From an uncultured Eubacteriales bacterium (GTDB taxonomy: Bacteria > Bacillota_I > Bacilli_A > RF39 > UBA660): a DNA stretch of 32,298 nt. The notes below the pieces were generated by a model. The model searched no databases, was not told where the DNA came from, and worked only from the letters and a program-made list of their open reading frames with translations. The stretch covers positions 1 to 32,298 of the forward strand of contig CAJMAC010000011.1 of assembly GCA_905211265.1 (NCBI GenBank), in the 5' to 3' direction. Positions 1 through 7,623 of the stretch are shown here, piece after piece. The stretch's first letter is position 1, and each line of letters opens with the position of its first letter. The translations under genes were made by a program, and so were the position numbers.

Positions 1-45
1 AATGTATTTAGTAACGTATCTAAATAATATTGCCTAATTTTATGT

Positions 46-74
46 ATAAAAAAGCCTTTATTTCAAGGCTTTTA
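46..74 (-). terminator. Rho-independent terminator of secA
   Basis: On the minus strand AAAAGCCTT and AAGGCTTTT pair around a short loop (positions 50-58 and 65-73), and the stem runs into a U-rich tail. It lies directly after the secA stop codon. Confidence 0.85.
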
Positions 75-75
75 A

Positions 76-2571
76 CTACCTTCCACAACATTGTTTATAT
101 TTCTTGCCACTGCCGCATGGACATGGGTCATTTCTACCAACCTTACTACTCTTCTTTTGAACCTTAACAGTATCTTTACTATCATTAGTAATTACATGTT
201 TAACAACTTCTTTTCTTTCCAAGTTTTGTCTTATTTCAGATTTTAACAAGTACATACTAACTTCTTTATTAATAGCCATCATCATATCATCAAATAATTG
301 GAAACCTTCCATAGTATAAGCTTGTAATGGATTTTCATTAGCATATCCTCTTAAACCAATACCCTCTCTTAAATGACTCATTGTACTAATATGTTCCATC
401 CAATGACTATCAATTACTTTTAAAGCAATAGTTTTCTCGAATTCATCTACTACTTCATAAGGAACATCTTTTAATTTTTCTTCATAATCTTTTAATACAT
501 TACTATATATTATTTCAATAACTTCATCAGATTTTTTACCATTAATTTCAGATAAATTAATTCTATAATTCTTAAGTAAATTTTCGTTTGAAGCCTCTAC
601 TATTTCTTTATAATCATTTTCACTTAACTTAGCAGTTTCAATCATATGACCATTAACCATACCAGTAATGTATTCTTTAAACATACTAAGTATCATTTCA
701 TGAATAGATTCACTATCTAAAATTTCATTTCTTTTAGCATAAATTATTTCTCTTTGAGTATTCATTACATCATCATAATTTAATAATTGTTTTCTTATAT
801 CAAAGTTATTACCTTCAACTCTCTTTTGAGCAGTCTCAACAGATTTAGCAAACATCTTATTTCTAATTGCTTGATCACCAGTAAATCCTAAATTCTCTAA
901 TGTACCACGATATCTATCAGACCCAAATCTAACTAATAAATCATCTTCAAAAGATACAAAGAATTGAGTATAACCAGGATCGCCTTGTCTACCAGAACGA
1001 CCCCTTAATTGGTTATCTATTCTTCTAGACTCATGTCTTTCAGTACCGATTACACAAAGTCCTCCAAGTTCCTTAACACCTTCACCTAATTTAATATCAG
1101 TTCCACGACCAGCCATATTAGTAGCAATAGTAACTGCACCTTTTTCGCCAGCATGTGCAATAATTTCAGCTTCTCTAGCATGATTCTTAGCGTTTAATAC
1201 TTCATGTCTAATTTTTTTCTTTGTAAGCATATTACTTATAAGTTCACTTGTTTCAATAGCAATTGTACCTACTAATACAGGTTGACCTAATTTATGTTTT
1301 TCTTCAATTACCCTAACAATAGCATTATACTTACCTTGTTTACCAGGATATAACAAATCAGTTTCATCAATTCTTATAACAGGTTTATTCGTAGGAATGG
1401 AAATAACATACATATTATAAATATTTCTAAATTCTTCTTCCTCAGTCTTTGCAGTACCAGTCATACCTGCTAATTTCTTATACATTCTAAAATAGTTTTG
1501 GAATGTAATAGTAGCCAAAGTCTTAGTTTCTTGTTGAATCTTAACCCCTTCCTTAGCCTCAATAGCTTGATGTAACCCTTCTGAAAAAGCACGACCTTTC
1601 ATAAGTCTACCAGTAAATTGATCTACTATTATTACTTCACCATCTTGAACTACATAATCAACATCTTTTTTCATAAAGTAATTAGCCTTTAAAGCCTGGT
1701 TAACATAATGAACCAAAGCAGTATTTGCAATATCATATAAATTATCTAATCCAAATTTCTTTTCACATTTACTACTACCTTCATCAGTTAAATTAATACT
1801 TCTAGTCTTTTCATCTTTAACATAATCTTCATTTTCTTTTAAAGTCTTAACAAAATTATCTGCTTGAACATATAAATTAGCAGATTGCATTACTCCACCA
1901 GAAATAATTAATGGTGTTCTAGCTTCATCAATCAAAATAGAATCAACTTCATCGACAATACAATAATTTAATTCTCTTTGAACTCTATTTTCTTTCTTAA
2001 CAACCATATTATCTCTTAAATAATCAAATCCAAGTTCATTATTTGTAGTATATAAAATATCACAATTATATGCTTCTTGTTTTTCTTTAGGACTTTTTTC
2101 TCTTAAATTAAGACCTACAGTTAAACCTAAAAATCTAAATATGCTTCCCATCCATTCAGAGTCCCTAGTAGATAAGAATTCATTTACTGTAACAATATGT
2201 ACGCCTTTACCAGTTAAAGCATTCAAATAAGCAGGAAGAACACAAGTTAAAGTTTTACCTTCACCAGTTTTCATTTCCGCAATATTACCATAATGTATTG
2301 CTAAACCACCCAAAATTTGCACATAAAATGGCTTCATTTGCACACATCTATAAGCAGCTTCTCTAGCAGTAGCAAAAGCTTCAATTAATATATCTTCCAA
2401 AGTTGCACCAGACTCTAATCTCTTTTTAAATTCATTAGTCTTATTTGCAAGTTCACTATCAGTAAGTTTACTATATTCTCCATCAAGAGCATTAATTTCA
2501 TCTGCTATTTTTTTAAATCTTTCTAATTCCTTATATTCATTATCAAACATTTTTTTAAATATTTTAAGCAT
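76..2571 (-). CDS. secA: Preprotein translocase subunit SecA
   Basis: SecA is the ATPase motor that drives preproteins through the SecYEG channel at the membrane. The 831-residue product has the usual length. Visible motifs are Walker A MKTGEGKT (residues 100-107), the DEVD box in VDEVDSILIDEARTP, the helicase-type motif GRGTDIKLG, the QLRGRSGRQGDPG segment, and a C-terminal zinc-binding tail CPCGSGKKYKQCCG of the kind that contacts SecB or ribosomes. The ATG is preceded by GGAGATGAG. It follows hpf on the same strand, the hpf-secA order seen in Bacillus and Clostridium. A terminator separates them, so secA probably has its own promoter. A TAGACT-N17-TAAAAT match at 2591-2619 is a weak candidate. 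Confidence 0.98.
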   Translation of the reverse strand: MLKIFKKMFDNEYKELERFKKIADEINALDGEYSKLTDSELANKTNEFKKRLESGATLEDILIEAFATAREAAYRCVQMKPFYVQILGGLAIHYGNIAEMKTGEGKTLTCVLPAYLNALTGKGVHIVTVNEFLSTRDSEWMGSIFRFLGLTVGLNLREKSPKEKQEAYNCDILYTTNNELGFDYLRDNMVVKKENRVQRELNYCIVDEVDSILIDEARTPLIISGGVMQSANLYVQADNFVKTLKENEDYVKDEKTRSINLTDEGSSKCEKKFGLDNLYDIANTALVHYVNQALKANYFMKKDVDYVVQDGEVIIVDQFTGRLMKGRAFSEGLHQAIEAKEGVKIQQETKTLATITFQNYFRMYKKLAGMTGTAKTEEEEFRNIYNMYVISIPTNKPVIRIDETDLLYPGKQGKYNAIVRVIEEKHKLGQPVLVGTIAIETSELISNMLTKKKIRHEVLNAKNHAREAEIIAHAGEKGAVTIATNMAGRGTDIKLGEGVKELGGLCVIGTERHESRRIDNQLRGRSGRQGDPGYTQFFVSFEDDLLVRFGSDRYRGTLENLGFTGDQAIRNKMFAKSVETAQKRVEGNNFDIRKQLLNYDDVMNTQREIIYAKRNEILDSESIHEMILSMFKEYITGMVNGHMIETAKLSENDYKEIVEASNENLLKNYRINLSEINGKKSDEVIEIIYSNVLKDYEEKLKDVPYEVVDEFEKTIALKVIDSHWMEHISTMSHLREGIGLRGYANENPLQAYTMEGFQLFDDMMMAINKEVSMYLLKSEIRQNLERKEVVKHVITNDSKDTVKVQKKSSKVGRNDPCPCGSGKKYKQCCGR

Positions 2572-2608
2572 ATTCTCATCTCCAATATATATTTTACAAT
2601 AAATACAT

Positions 2609-2640
2609 AAAAAAGTCTACACATAAAGTATAGACTTTAT
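2609..2640 (-). terminator. Terminator between hpf and secA
   Basis: Minus-strand AAAGTCTA and TAGACTTTT arms enclose a short loop (about 2611-2639) and are followed by T residues. It sits just after the hpf stop codon and would reduce readthrough into secA. Confidence 0.8.
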
Positions 2641-2642
2641 AA

Positions 2643-3176
2643 CTATTTAGTTTCAATTATACCATAATTTCCATCATTTCTTTTATATAATACATTAACA
2701 TTATCACTATGCATATCCTTATATACAAAGAAATTATGTCCAAGAAGTTCCATTTCTAATATAGCTTCTTCCTCATCCATCGGTTTAGTATCAAACTTCT
2801 TTCTTTTAACTATTTTATTATTCTCTTCTTCATTATCTTTTACTTCATAATCAAAGTTTAAATATTCATATTTATTATTAACTTTATTTTGTTTCTTTAA
2901 TTTTGTTTTATTTTTTCTAATTTGTCTTTCTAATTTATCACTTACTAAATCAATAGCAGCATATAAATCATCATTAGATTCCTCACTTCTTAAAATAAAC
3001 TTATCAATAGGTATAGTAACTTCAACAATTTGTTTATTACCTCTTATCTTAGTTAAAACATTAGCAGTAATATCTTCATCATTAAAGTACTTGTTTAACC
3101 TATCTAATTTTTCCATTGTGTAATTCTTAATTGCATCTGTAACAACCATCTTGTCGCCACGAATATTATATTTCAT
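2643..3176 (-). CDS. hpf: Ribosome hibernation promoting factor, long form (HPF/RaiA/YvyD)
   Basis: HPF binds the 30S decoding region and pairs 70S ribosomes into inactive 100S dimers in slow growth. The product has 177 residues, typical of the long form. An N-terminal YfiA-like domain (about 1-100, starting MKYNIRGDKMVVTDAI) is followed by a charged, Asn-rich linker and a C-terminal dimerisation domain (about 122-177, with AILEMELLGHNFFVYKD). The start is supported by AGAAAGGATGATG upstream. It is followed by secA, the common Bacillota arrangement. In some Clostridia and relatives a structured RNA named raiA occurs near this gene; an RNA candidate lies about 520 bases upstream here, beyond the divergent HIT gene. 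Confidence 0.95.
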   Translation of the reverse strand: MKYNIRGDKMVVTDAIKNYTMEKLDRLNKYFNDEDITANVLTKIRGNKQIVEVTIPIDKFILRSEESNDDLYAAIDLVSDKLERQIRKNKTKLKKQNKVNNKYEYLNFDYEVKDNEEENNKIVKRKKFDTKPMDEEEAILEMELLGHNFFVYKDMHSDNVNVLYKRNDGNYGIIETK

Positions 3177-3199
3177 ATAACATCATCCTTTCTAATTAA

Positions 3200-3208
3200 A
3201 GTATAGCA
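3200..3208 (-). promoter_or_regulatory. Extended -10 promoter of hpf
   Basis: The minus strand reads TGC followed by TATACT, an extended -10 element, about 25 bases upstream of the hpf start. The -35 region is poor, so the call rests on the extended -10 and position. Confidence 0.55.
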
Positions 3209-3269
3209 TAAATCAAAATAAAAAACTAGTAGTTATATGTAAATAACATAATTTAACATAATTCACATA

Positions 3270-3298
3270 TTTACACAAAATAATTTTTTTGATATACT
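3270..3298 (+). promoter_or_regulatory. Sigma-A promoter of the HIT gene
   Basis: TTTACA, 17 bases, TATACT, ending 18 bases before the HIT start codon. It is divergent from the hpf promoter. Confidence 0.8.
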
Positions 3299-3316
3299 TT
3301 ATGTGGAGATGATAAT

Positions 3317-3676
3317 ATGGATATATTTTGTAAAATAATTAATAAAGAAATACCATCATATACAATATATGAAAATGAAATAGTAAAAGTAATACTAGAT
3401 GTTAATCCGACAAACCCAGGACACAGTTTAATTATTCCTAAAAAACATATACAAGATTTATATGATATAGATAAAGAAACTTATATGTATATATTTAACA
3501 TAAGTAAAAATATAGCAAAATTACTTACAGAAAAATTAAATTGTGATGGAATAACATTAGTACAAAACAATGGCATTGCTCAAGAAGTAAAACATTTTCA
3601 TTTACATGTAATACCAAAATATAATAATAAACCAAATCTAAATATTGAAGAAGTATATAAGAAAATAACTCAGTAA
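3317..3676 (+). CDS. HIT family nucleotide-binding hydrolase (HinT-like)
   Basis: HIT proteins hydrolyse purine nucleoside phosphoramidates or related AMP conjugates in the cytoplasm. The 119-residue product carries the His triad as HFHLHVIP near the C-terminus and the N-terminal CKIINKEIPSYTIYE typical of HinT-like proteins. The PTNPGHSLIIPKKH segment is also family-typical. GGAGATGA precedes the ATG. It is monocistronic: promoter 3270-3298, terminator overlapping its stop. It diverges from hpf and separates hpf from the RNA candidate at 3698-4069. The physiological substrate cannot be told from sequence. Confidence 0.93.
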   Translation: MDIFCKIINKEIPSYTIYENEIVKVILDVNPTNPGHSLIIPKKHIQDLYDIDKETYMYIFNISKNIAKLLTEKLNCDGITLVQNNGIAQEVKHFHLHVIPKYNNKPNLNIEEVYKKITQ

Positions 3677-3694
3677 ATGAGTTATTTATTTTTA
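3663..3694 (+). terminator. Terminator of the HIT gene
   Basis: AAATAACTCA and TGAGTTATTT pair with the TAA stop codon (3674-3676) in the loop, and are followed by a T-rich run. The stop codon lies inside the hairpin. Confidence 0.85.
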
Positions 3695-3697
3695 CAT

Positions 3698-3728
3698 AAA
3701 AAAAGAAACATTAACGACAATTTTAATG
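3698..3728 (-). terminator. Terminator of the structured RNA
   Basis: Minus-strand CATTAA and TTAATG (3728-3723 and 3714-3709) form a 6-bp stem with an 8-nt loop, followed by TTTCTTTTTTT. Confidence 0.75.
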
Positions 3729-4069
3729 CTCTTCCTAGTTTTTTGAATAAATTACAAATCATTGTCAAATCAGTAATTCCTTATCCAATCACGAGTCACT
3801 CTCTCGGTTATACGTATACAGCTGATAGCAGATAAGACCCTTTTTATAGGCATTCTTAATATTCATATTACCCAAAAATGATAATTATAAATATTTTATG
3901 CTAAGAACAGCTACCCCATAAATCCTAGTAAACAACCAAGACCCTAAAGGGATACAATAACCAATAGAATTTATTTGTTTTATTTTTCAATAAACTTAAT
4001 TAAAGATTTTATTCTCAAATAAACATAACCTACTAATTATTAATTTAGTGTTCTCTTTATCTATCAACT
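3698..4069 (-). ncRNA. Structured non-coding RNA of about 370 nt, possibly the raiA RNA class
   Basis: No credible ORF is present, but the minus strand has a near-consensus promoter at 4076-4103 and a hairpin plus U-tract at 3698-3728, defining a transcript of about 370 nt. Complementary segments found by eye: 3837-3831 with 3785-3779 (TCTTATC/GATAAGG) enclosing a CGAG/CTCG hairpin at 3806-3792; 3907-3902 with 3858-3853 (TTCTTA/TAAGAA); a CCC-TTTA-GGG hairpin at 3951-3942; and AGCTG at 3912-3908 with CAGCT at 3824-3820. The last pairing would form a pseudoknot. RNase P, tmRNA and SRP core motifs were looked for and not found. The place near hpf (raiA) on the same strand is where the raiA RNA class is often found. 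That identity is inferred from position and not from a sequence match. Confidence 0.6.
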
Positions 4070-4075
4070 AGATAT

Positions 4076-4103
4076 ATTATAGCACAAAAAAAATAAAATG
4101 CAA
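4076..4103 (-). promoter_or_regulatory. Strong sigma-A promoter of the structured RNA
   Basis: Minus strand TTGCAT (4103-4098), 16 bases, TATAAT (4081-4076), with TGC just before the -10, an extended -10. The expected start of transcription is near 4069. No ribosome binding site or ORF follows, which points to an RNA product. Confidence 0.85.
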
Positions 4104-4159
4104 TACTTTTTTTGAATTTTTTTTCATTTTTTTGCAAATTTCTACATTTATTACTATAA

Positions 4160-4190
4160 AACAAAGAAAAAACTATCCGAAGATAGTTTA
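4160..4190 (-). terminator. UUCG-tetraloop terminator after the two small peptide genes
   Basis: Minus strand AAACTATC-TTCG-GATAGTTT (4189-4170) followed by TTTTC. It ends the small peptide operon 4198-4407. Confidence 0.9.
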
Positions 4191-4197
4191 GATATAA

Positions 4198-4308
4198 CTA
4201 ATAGAATAATGCTGAGCCAAGTATAATAGCAAGTAATATATATAGTACAATAACAATTAAGAAACCATTTCTATTACTTCCACATCCACATGTATTTACT
4301 GTAGACAT
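4198..4308 (-). CDS. YjcZ-like small membrane peptide, 36 residues
   Basis: Translation by hand gives a 36-residue peptide: a short Cys/Gly/Asn head (MSTVNTCGCGSNRN), then a single membrane segment NGFLIVIVLYILLAIILG, ending SALFY. Pattern and size resemble the YjcZ/YhfH-type small hydrophobic proteins, several of which are sporulation- or spore-associated in Bacillus. The ATG has a near-perfect ribosome binding site (AAGGAGGTGTTAAT), strong support for a gene this short. It follows a second peptide of the same type 18 bases upstream and precedes a UUCG terminator. CGCG may give disulphides or metal binding. Function is unknown; spore-coat or membrane association is inferred from family resemblance. 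Confidence 0.8.
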   Translation of the reverse strand: MSTVNTCGCGSNRNGFLIVIVLYILLAIILGSALFY

Positions 4309-4326
4309 ATTAACACCTCCTTAATT

Positions 4327-4407
4327 TTATATCCAAGCACCAAGTATAATTATTAATAAAATAAATAGAACTAAAACAATAGCAGCAGAAGATCCACAAT
4401 TACCCAT
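4327..4407 (-). CDS. YjcZ-like small membrane peptide, 26 residues
   Basis: A 26-residue peptide beginning MGNCGSS, followed by one hydrophobic segment (AAIVLVLFILLIIILG) and ending AWI. The stretch VLFILLIIxxGA is the hallmark of YjcZ-type sporulation peptides. The start is supported by GGAGGTAAGTGTT. It is the first gene of a two-gene unit with the 36-residue paralogue at 4198-4308. Both have a Cys in a short polar head and the same membrane-segment pattern, so they probably arose by duplication. Upstream, minus-strand CATATTTTA near 4460 resembles a sigma-E/K -10, but no matching -35 was found, so the regulation is open. Confidence 0.8.
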   Translation of the reverse strand: MGNCGSSAAIVLVLFILLIIILGAWI

Positions 4408-4536
4408 AACACTTACCTCCTTTTTTTATCTTTCACATTATTTTATACAAAAAAATAAAATATGTGAATATTTAGACAAAATTAAATATTAAAAATAAAT
4501 ATTTTATGTTTTTTATCCCATAATTATTAAATAATA

Positions 4537-4565
4537 TTGTATTTTTCATTATTTTTTGTTATGAT
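4537..4565 (+). promoter_or_regulatory. Sigma-A promoter of the PrsA-like gene
   Basis: TTGTAT, 17 bases, TATGAT, with TGT before the -10 (extended -10). It ends 27 bases before the ATG at 4593. An in-frame ATG at 4566 lies inside this promoter region and is unlikely to be transcribed. Confidence 0.8.
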
Positions 4566-4592
4566 ATGTATAGACTTAGAAAGGAGATACAC

Positions 4593-5594
4593 ATGAAAAA
4601 AGGTAAAGAAAAAACTAAAGGTGAAAAGTTTATTAGTTTTATCGACACAAACAGAAAAAGTATTTATGGGTTTATTGGAGGAGTATTAGTAGCTGCAATA
4701 GTAGCAACAATAATATGGCCAGATAGAATTGCAACACTTGAAGACGGAACACAACCAATCGCAGAAATAAATGAAAAAGTTATAACTGCAGATATGATGT
4801 ATGAAGAATTAAAAAATGTTAACTCTATTAATACATTCATTGACCTAGTAGATGATTCAATTTTATCTAAAAAATATGAATTAACTTCTGAAATGGAAAA
4901 AGAAGTTGAAGATACTGCAAATGCTTATTATAATCAATATGCACAATATGGTTATTCAAAAGAACAAATACTTACACAATTTGGACTATCATCTCATGAA
5001 GAATTCATAAAAGTTTTAACTTTAAATAATCGTCGTAGTAAATACTTTGATGAATATGTAAAAAGTTTAATAACTGATAAAGACATAAATGACTACTATG
5101 AAAATTCTGTTTATGGTGATATTAGTTCAGAACATATGCTAGCAAAAATATCTGATGATTTAACTGACGAAGATGCCAAAGCATTAGCAGAAGAAATAAT
5201 TTCTAAACTAAACGAAGGAAAATCTTTCGATGAAGTTAAAGAAGAATACAAAGATAAAATAACATATGAAAATCTAAACTATCAAGGATTTAATTCAAAT
5301 ATTCAAGATAGTTATATGGATGCACTAAAAAAACTTGAAAATGGTAAATATACAACTGAACCAGTTAAAACAACATATGGATACCATGTAATTCATCGTA
5401 TAGACCAAAAAGAAAAAGCTGCTCTTGAAGATATTAAAGATGAAGTTATTGAAAAAATTTCAGATGAGAAAAAATCAGCAGATAAAAATCTATACTATAA
5501 ATCATTAATTCATATGCGCGAAGAAAACGGATTAAAATTCAGCGATACTGTTTTCGAAGATAAATATAATGCATATATTAAAAAATACAAATAA
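4593..5594 (+). CDS. PrsA-like membrane-anchored peptidyl-prolyl isomerase (parvulin foldase)
   Basis: PrsA-type proteins assist folding of secreted proteins after Sec export. The 333-residue product has a short basic N-terminus, a membrane anchor (about 24-42, SIYGFIGGVLVAAIVATI), a SurA/trigger-like helical region (about 50-165) and a parvulin domain (about 177-270, from SSEHMLAKI to TTYGYHVIHRI). No lipobox Cys is present, so it is anchored by a transmembrane segment, unlike lipidated Bacillus PrsA. The start at 4593 is chosen because AGAAAGGAGATACAC sits just upstream, while the earlier in-frame ATG lies within the -10 region. It is monocistronic with a terminator at the stop codon. Confidence 0.85.
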   Translation: MKKGKEKTKGEKFISFIDTNRKSIYGFIGGVLVAAIVATIIWPDRIATLEDGTQPIAEINEKVITADMMYEELKNVNSINTFIDLVDDSILSKKYELTSEMEKEVEDTANAYYNQYAQYGYSKEQILTQFGLSSHEEFIKVLTLNNRRSKYFDEYVKSLITDKDINDYYENSVYGDISSEHMLAKISDDLTDEDAKALAEEIISKLNEGKSFDEVKEEYKDKITYENLNYQGFNSNIQDSYMDALKKLENGKYTTEPVKTTYGYHVIHRIDQKEKAALEDIKDEVIEKISDEKKSADKNLYYKSLIHMREENGLKFSDTVFEDKYNAYIKKYK

Positions 5595-5620
5595 AAAGCC
5601 AACAAAGGCTTTTTTAATTT
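5593..5620. terminator. Bidirectional terminator between converging genes
   Basis: AAAAAGCC-AACAAA-GGCTTTTT with T-runs on both sides. It can stop the prsA-like gene (plus) and the rmuC operon (minus). It starts within the TAA of the PrsA-like gene. Confidence 0.85.
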
Positions 5621-6243
5621 TTTATTTTATTTAAAAACTTAACTAAATTATATAATTTATTATTATCATTATTAATATTAACTTCATTAATTAATACTCT
5701 TTTTATTTCATTAACATCATTTAATTCTTGTTCAAAATAATCATAATATATATATTTTAAAATATTACTATTATCCTTAATATCTAAATTATTAATATAT
5801 TTACTTAAATAATCTCTTTTTTCCATATCACATCTAGATATAAATTTATATTCATTATTCTTATTTATAAGTAAATTAATATTAATTTCTTCTTCATTAT
5901 ACACTTCATCATTACATTCATCTTGTTCATCAAAAACCATACTACTTCGTTTAATTAAATTGCCATCCTTATCAAACATAACTCCAATAGTTTCATTACT
6001 ATCAGATAATAAACACATATATTTATTATCATATTTACTATAAAAAGTAGTAAGATTATATATCTTATTAATAAAACTCATATCAACCTTTATTATATTA
6101 TACTTAAAATAGTTCATTAAACCACTATTAATTCTAAATAAAGGAATTTTTTTAACATTAAGTAACTTATCCTTTTTCTTCCACTCATAAAAATCATAAT
6201 AACACTTATTAAAATTAAGAACAACATCATATATGTAATTCAT
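5614..6243 (-). CDS. DUF3603-like (YjbA-like) protein of unknown function
   Basis: A 209-residue cytoplasmic protein without signal peptide or membrane segment. The N-terminus (MNYIYDVVLNFN, then YDFYEWKKKDKL and KKIPLFRI) matches the pattern I know from the DUF3603/YjbA family of Bacilli: a short aromatic start, FxEWxxxD, then a VPLLR/IPLF motif. No catalytic motif is visible, and the C-terminal half is rich in Asn and acidic residues. The start overlaps the end of the upstream small membrane gene by 17 bases, and GGAGAAGA lies before the ATG, so translation is probably coupled. It is the last gene of the rmuC group. Assignment is by pattern memory only. Confidence 0.6.
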   Translation of the reverse strand: MNYIYDVVLNFNKCYYDFYEWKKKDKLLNVKKIPLFRINSGLMNYFKYNIIKVDMSFINKIYNLTTFYSKYDNKYMCLLSDSNETIGVMFDKDGNLIKRSSMVFDEQDECNDEVYNEEEININLLINKNNEYKFISRCDMEKRDYLSKYINNLDIKDNSNILKYIYYDYFEQELNDVNEIKRVLINEVNINNDNNKLYNLVKFLNKIKN

Positions 6244-6448
6244 ATTTATCTTCTCCTTTAATTAATAATGATAAAATTAATATTATTAAACCAATAACAA
6301 TCAAATAACATTCAAATCTACTACTTATAAATTTAACATATTCTAAAAAATTATACGTTGTACTAAGCAAATTTAAATATAAAATTATATAAGTAAAACC
6401 TAAAACCATAAGTCCAAAACCAAATAAAAAGAAAAAAATACGTAGCAT
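6227..6448 (-). CDS. Small membrane protein, two transmembrane segments, unknown function
   Basis: A 73-residue protein with two hydrophobic segments (about 3-28, FFFLFGFGLMVLGFTYII; and about 49-65, YLIVIGLIILILSLLI), a short loop containing SSRFECY and a charged C-terminus. The TTAATAGGTGGTATTATG context gives a GGTGGT ribosome binding site. It starts 27 bases after rmuC and overlaps the DUF3603-like gene by 17 bases, so it is probably in one operon. I do not recognise a named family, but this compact two-TM type occurs in low-GC Firmicutes. Function not assigned. Confidence 0.7.
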   Translation of the reverse strand: MLRIFFFLFGFGLMVLGFTYIILYLNLLSTTYNFLEYVKFISSRFECYLIVIGLIILILSLLIKGEDKYELHI

Positions 6449-6475
6449 AATACCACCTATTTAATTCTATTCAAA

Positions 6476-7543
6476 CTATTCTAAATAATTATCATTTTTA
6501 ATATCAACACTACTAATAGATTCAAATCTCTTACTTATCTTATCAGTAGTAACATGAATACTCTCTACATCCTTATTAACAGTTTCAATACTCCTAGATA
6601 ACTTATCCCATCTTTCCTTATATCTAGAAAATTCAATACCAAGTTTATTTAGTTCATCATGAATTATTGAAGTATATTTATCTCTTTCAATATTTTTAAG
6701 TAATACTTGAATAACAGTAAAAGTAGAAATTAATGTTGTAGGAGAAGTAATCCATACATGTCGCTTATATGCATACTCCACTAAATCACTATGATATGCA
6801 TTAATCTCAGAAAATATTGCTTCTGCAGGTAAAAACATAATTGCTTGATTTGAAGTAACCCCAGGAATAATATATTTATCACTAATTGCATCAATATGTT
6901 TCTTTACATCAATTTTAAATTGCTTTTCAGCAGTAGTTCTTTCAACTTGACTTTTATTTCTATCAACCATTATCTGATAATTTTCCAAAGGAAACTTTGA
7001 ATCTATTGCCACAGTACCCAAAGGTTCTGGTGCAAATATAACAGCATCTGCAATAGTATTATTACCAAAAGTATATTGTAATCTATAAACATTATCATTC
7101 TTTTCCCCAAAGATACTAACAAGTATATGTTTTAAATTAATTTCTCCAAATATACCCCTACTCTTTTTATCAGTAAGAATACTTTGTAAAGAGACAATAT
7201 CAGTTGATAAATTGTCTATTTTCTTTTGTGCTTCATCAATTTTAGTAAGTCTTTCAAGTACCGAAGTAAAAGTTTTATTTGTCTTATTAAAACTCTCATC
7301 TAATCTCTCATTAACTCTATCATTAATCATATTAAGTTTATTTTCCATCTTAATATTTAATCTTTCAAAATCATCATTCATATTTCTACTTAAATCATAT
7401 CTAAAATCAGATAATTCCTTAACCGTAGTATTTTCTAACTTACCAAGTCTTTCCGTAATATTAGATTCATTAACACCCTTAACAATAGATATAATAACTA
7501 AAATAAGAATAATAACTAATAACCCAATAATAATATAATCCAT
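6476..7543 (-). CDS. rmuC: DNA recombination protein RmuC
   Basis: RmuC proteins limit recombination at inverted repeats and are predicted PD-(D/E)XK-fold nucleases. The product (355 residues) has one N-terminal membrane segment (YIIIGLLVIILILVIISI), a long coiled-coil region (about 30-130), and the nuclease-like core with RGIFGEINLKHIL, VIFAPEPLGTVAIDSKFPLENY-type spacing and SNQAIMFLPAEAIF. A GTG three codons upstream is in frame but has the ribosome binding site touching it. The ATG used here is preceded by AGGATGTGA at ideal spacing. Promoter at 7567-7595; it leads a three-gene unit ending at 5614. Confidence 0.92.
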   Translation of the reverse strand: MDYIIIGLLVIILILVIISIVKGVNESNITERLGKLENTTVKELSDFRYDLSRNMNDDFERLNIKMENKLNMINDRVNERLDESFNKTNKTFTSVLERLTKIDEAQKKIDNLSTDIVSLQSILTDKKSRGIFGEINLKHILVSIFGEKNDNVYRLQYTFGNNTIADAVIFAPEPLGTVAIDSKFPLENYQIMVDRNKSQVERTTAEKQFKIDVKKHIDAISDKYIIPGVTSNQAIMFLPAEAIFSEINAYHSDLVEYAYKRHVWITSPTTLISTFTVIQVLLKNIERDKYTSIIHDELNKLGIEFSRYKERWDKLSRSIETVNKDVESIHVTTDKISKRFESISSVDIKNDNYLE

Positions 7544-7566
7544 ATCTCTCACATCCTACAATAAAA

Positions 7567-7595
7567 ATTATACATTAAGAGTATATAAAAGTCAA
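7567..7595 (-). promoter_or_regulatory. Sigma-A promoter of the rmuC operon
   Basis: Minus strand TTGACT (7595-7590), 17 bases, TATAAT (7572-7567), about 23 bases before the chosen rmuC start. Confidence 0.85.
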
Positions 7596-7623
7596 TATAA
7601 AATAAACAATTGTTTGCCAAAAA

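Noticed and set aside
3698..4069. RNase P RNA, tmRNA or SRP RNA as the identity of the structured RNA
   Set aside because: The core sequences of RNase P (GAGGAAAGTCC type), the tRNA-like ends of tmRNA and the SRP tip motif were not found. GGAAGAGCA near 3733 is close to the SRP motif but lacks the needed length and symmetric loop.
4566..4592. N-terminal extension of the PrsA-like protein from ATG at 4566
   Set aside because: That ATG lies within or next to the -10 element (TATGAT, 4560-4565). The ATG at 4593 has the ribosome binding site.
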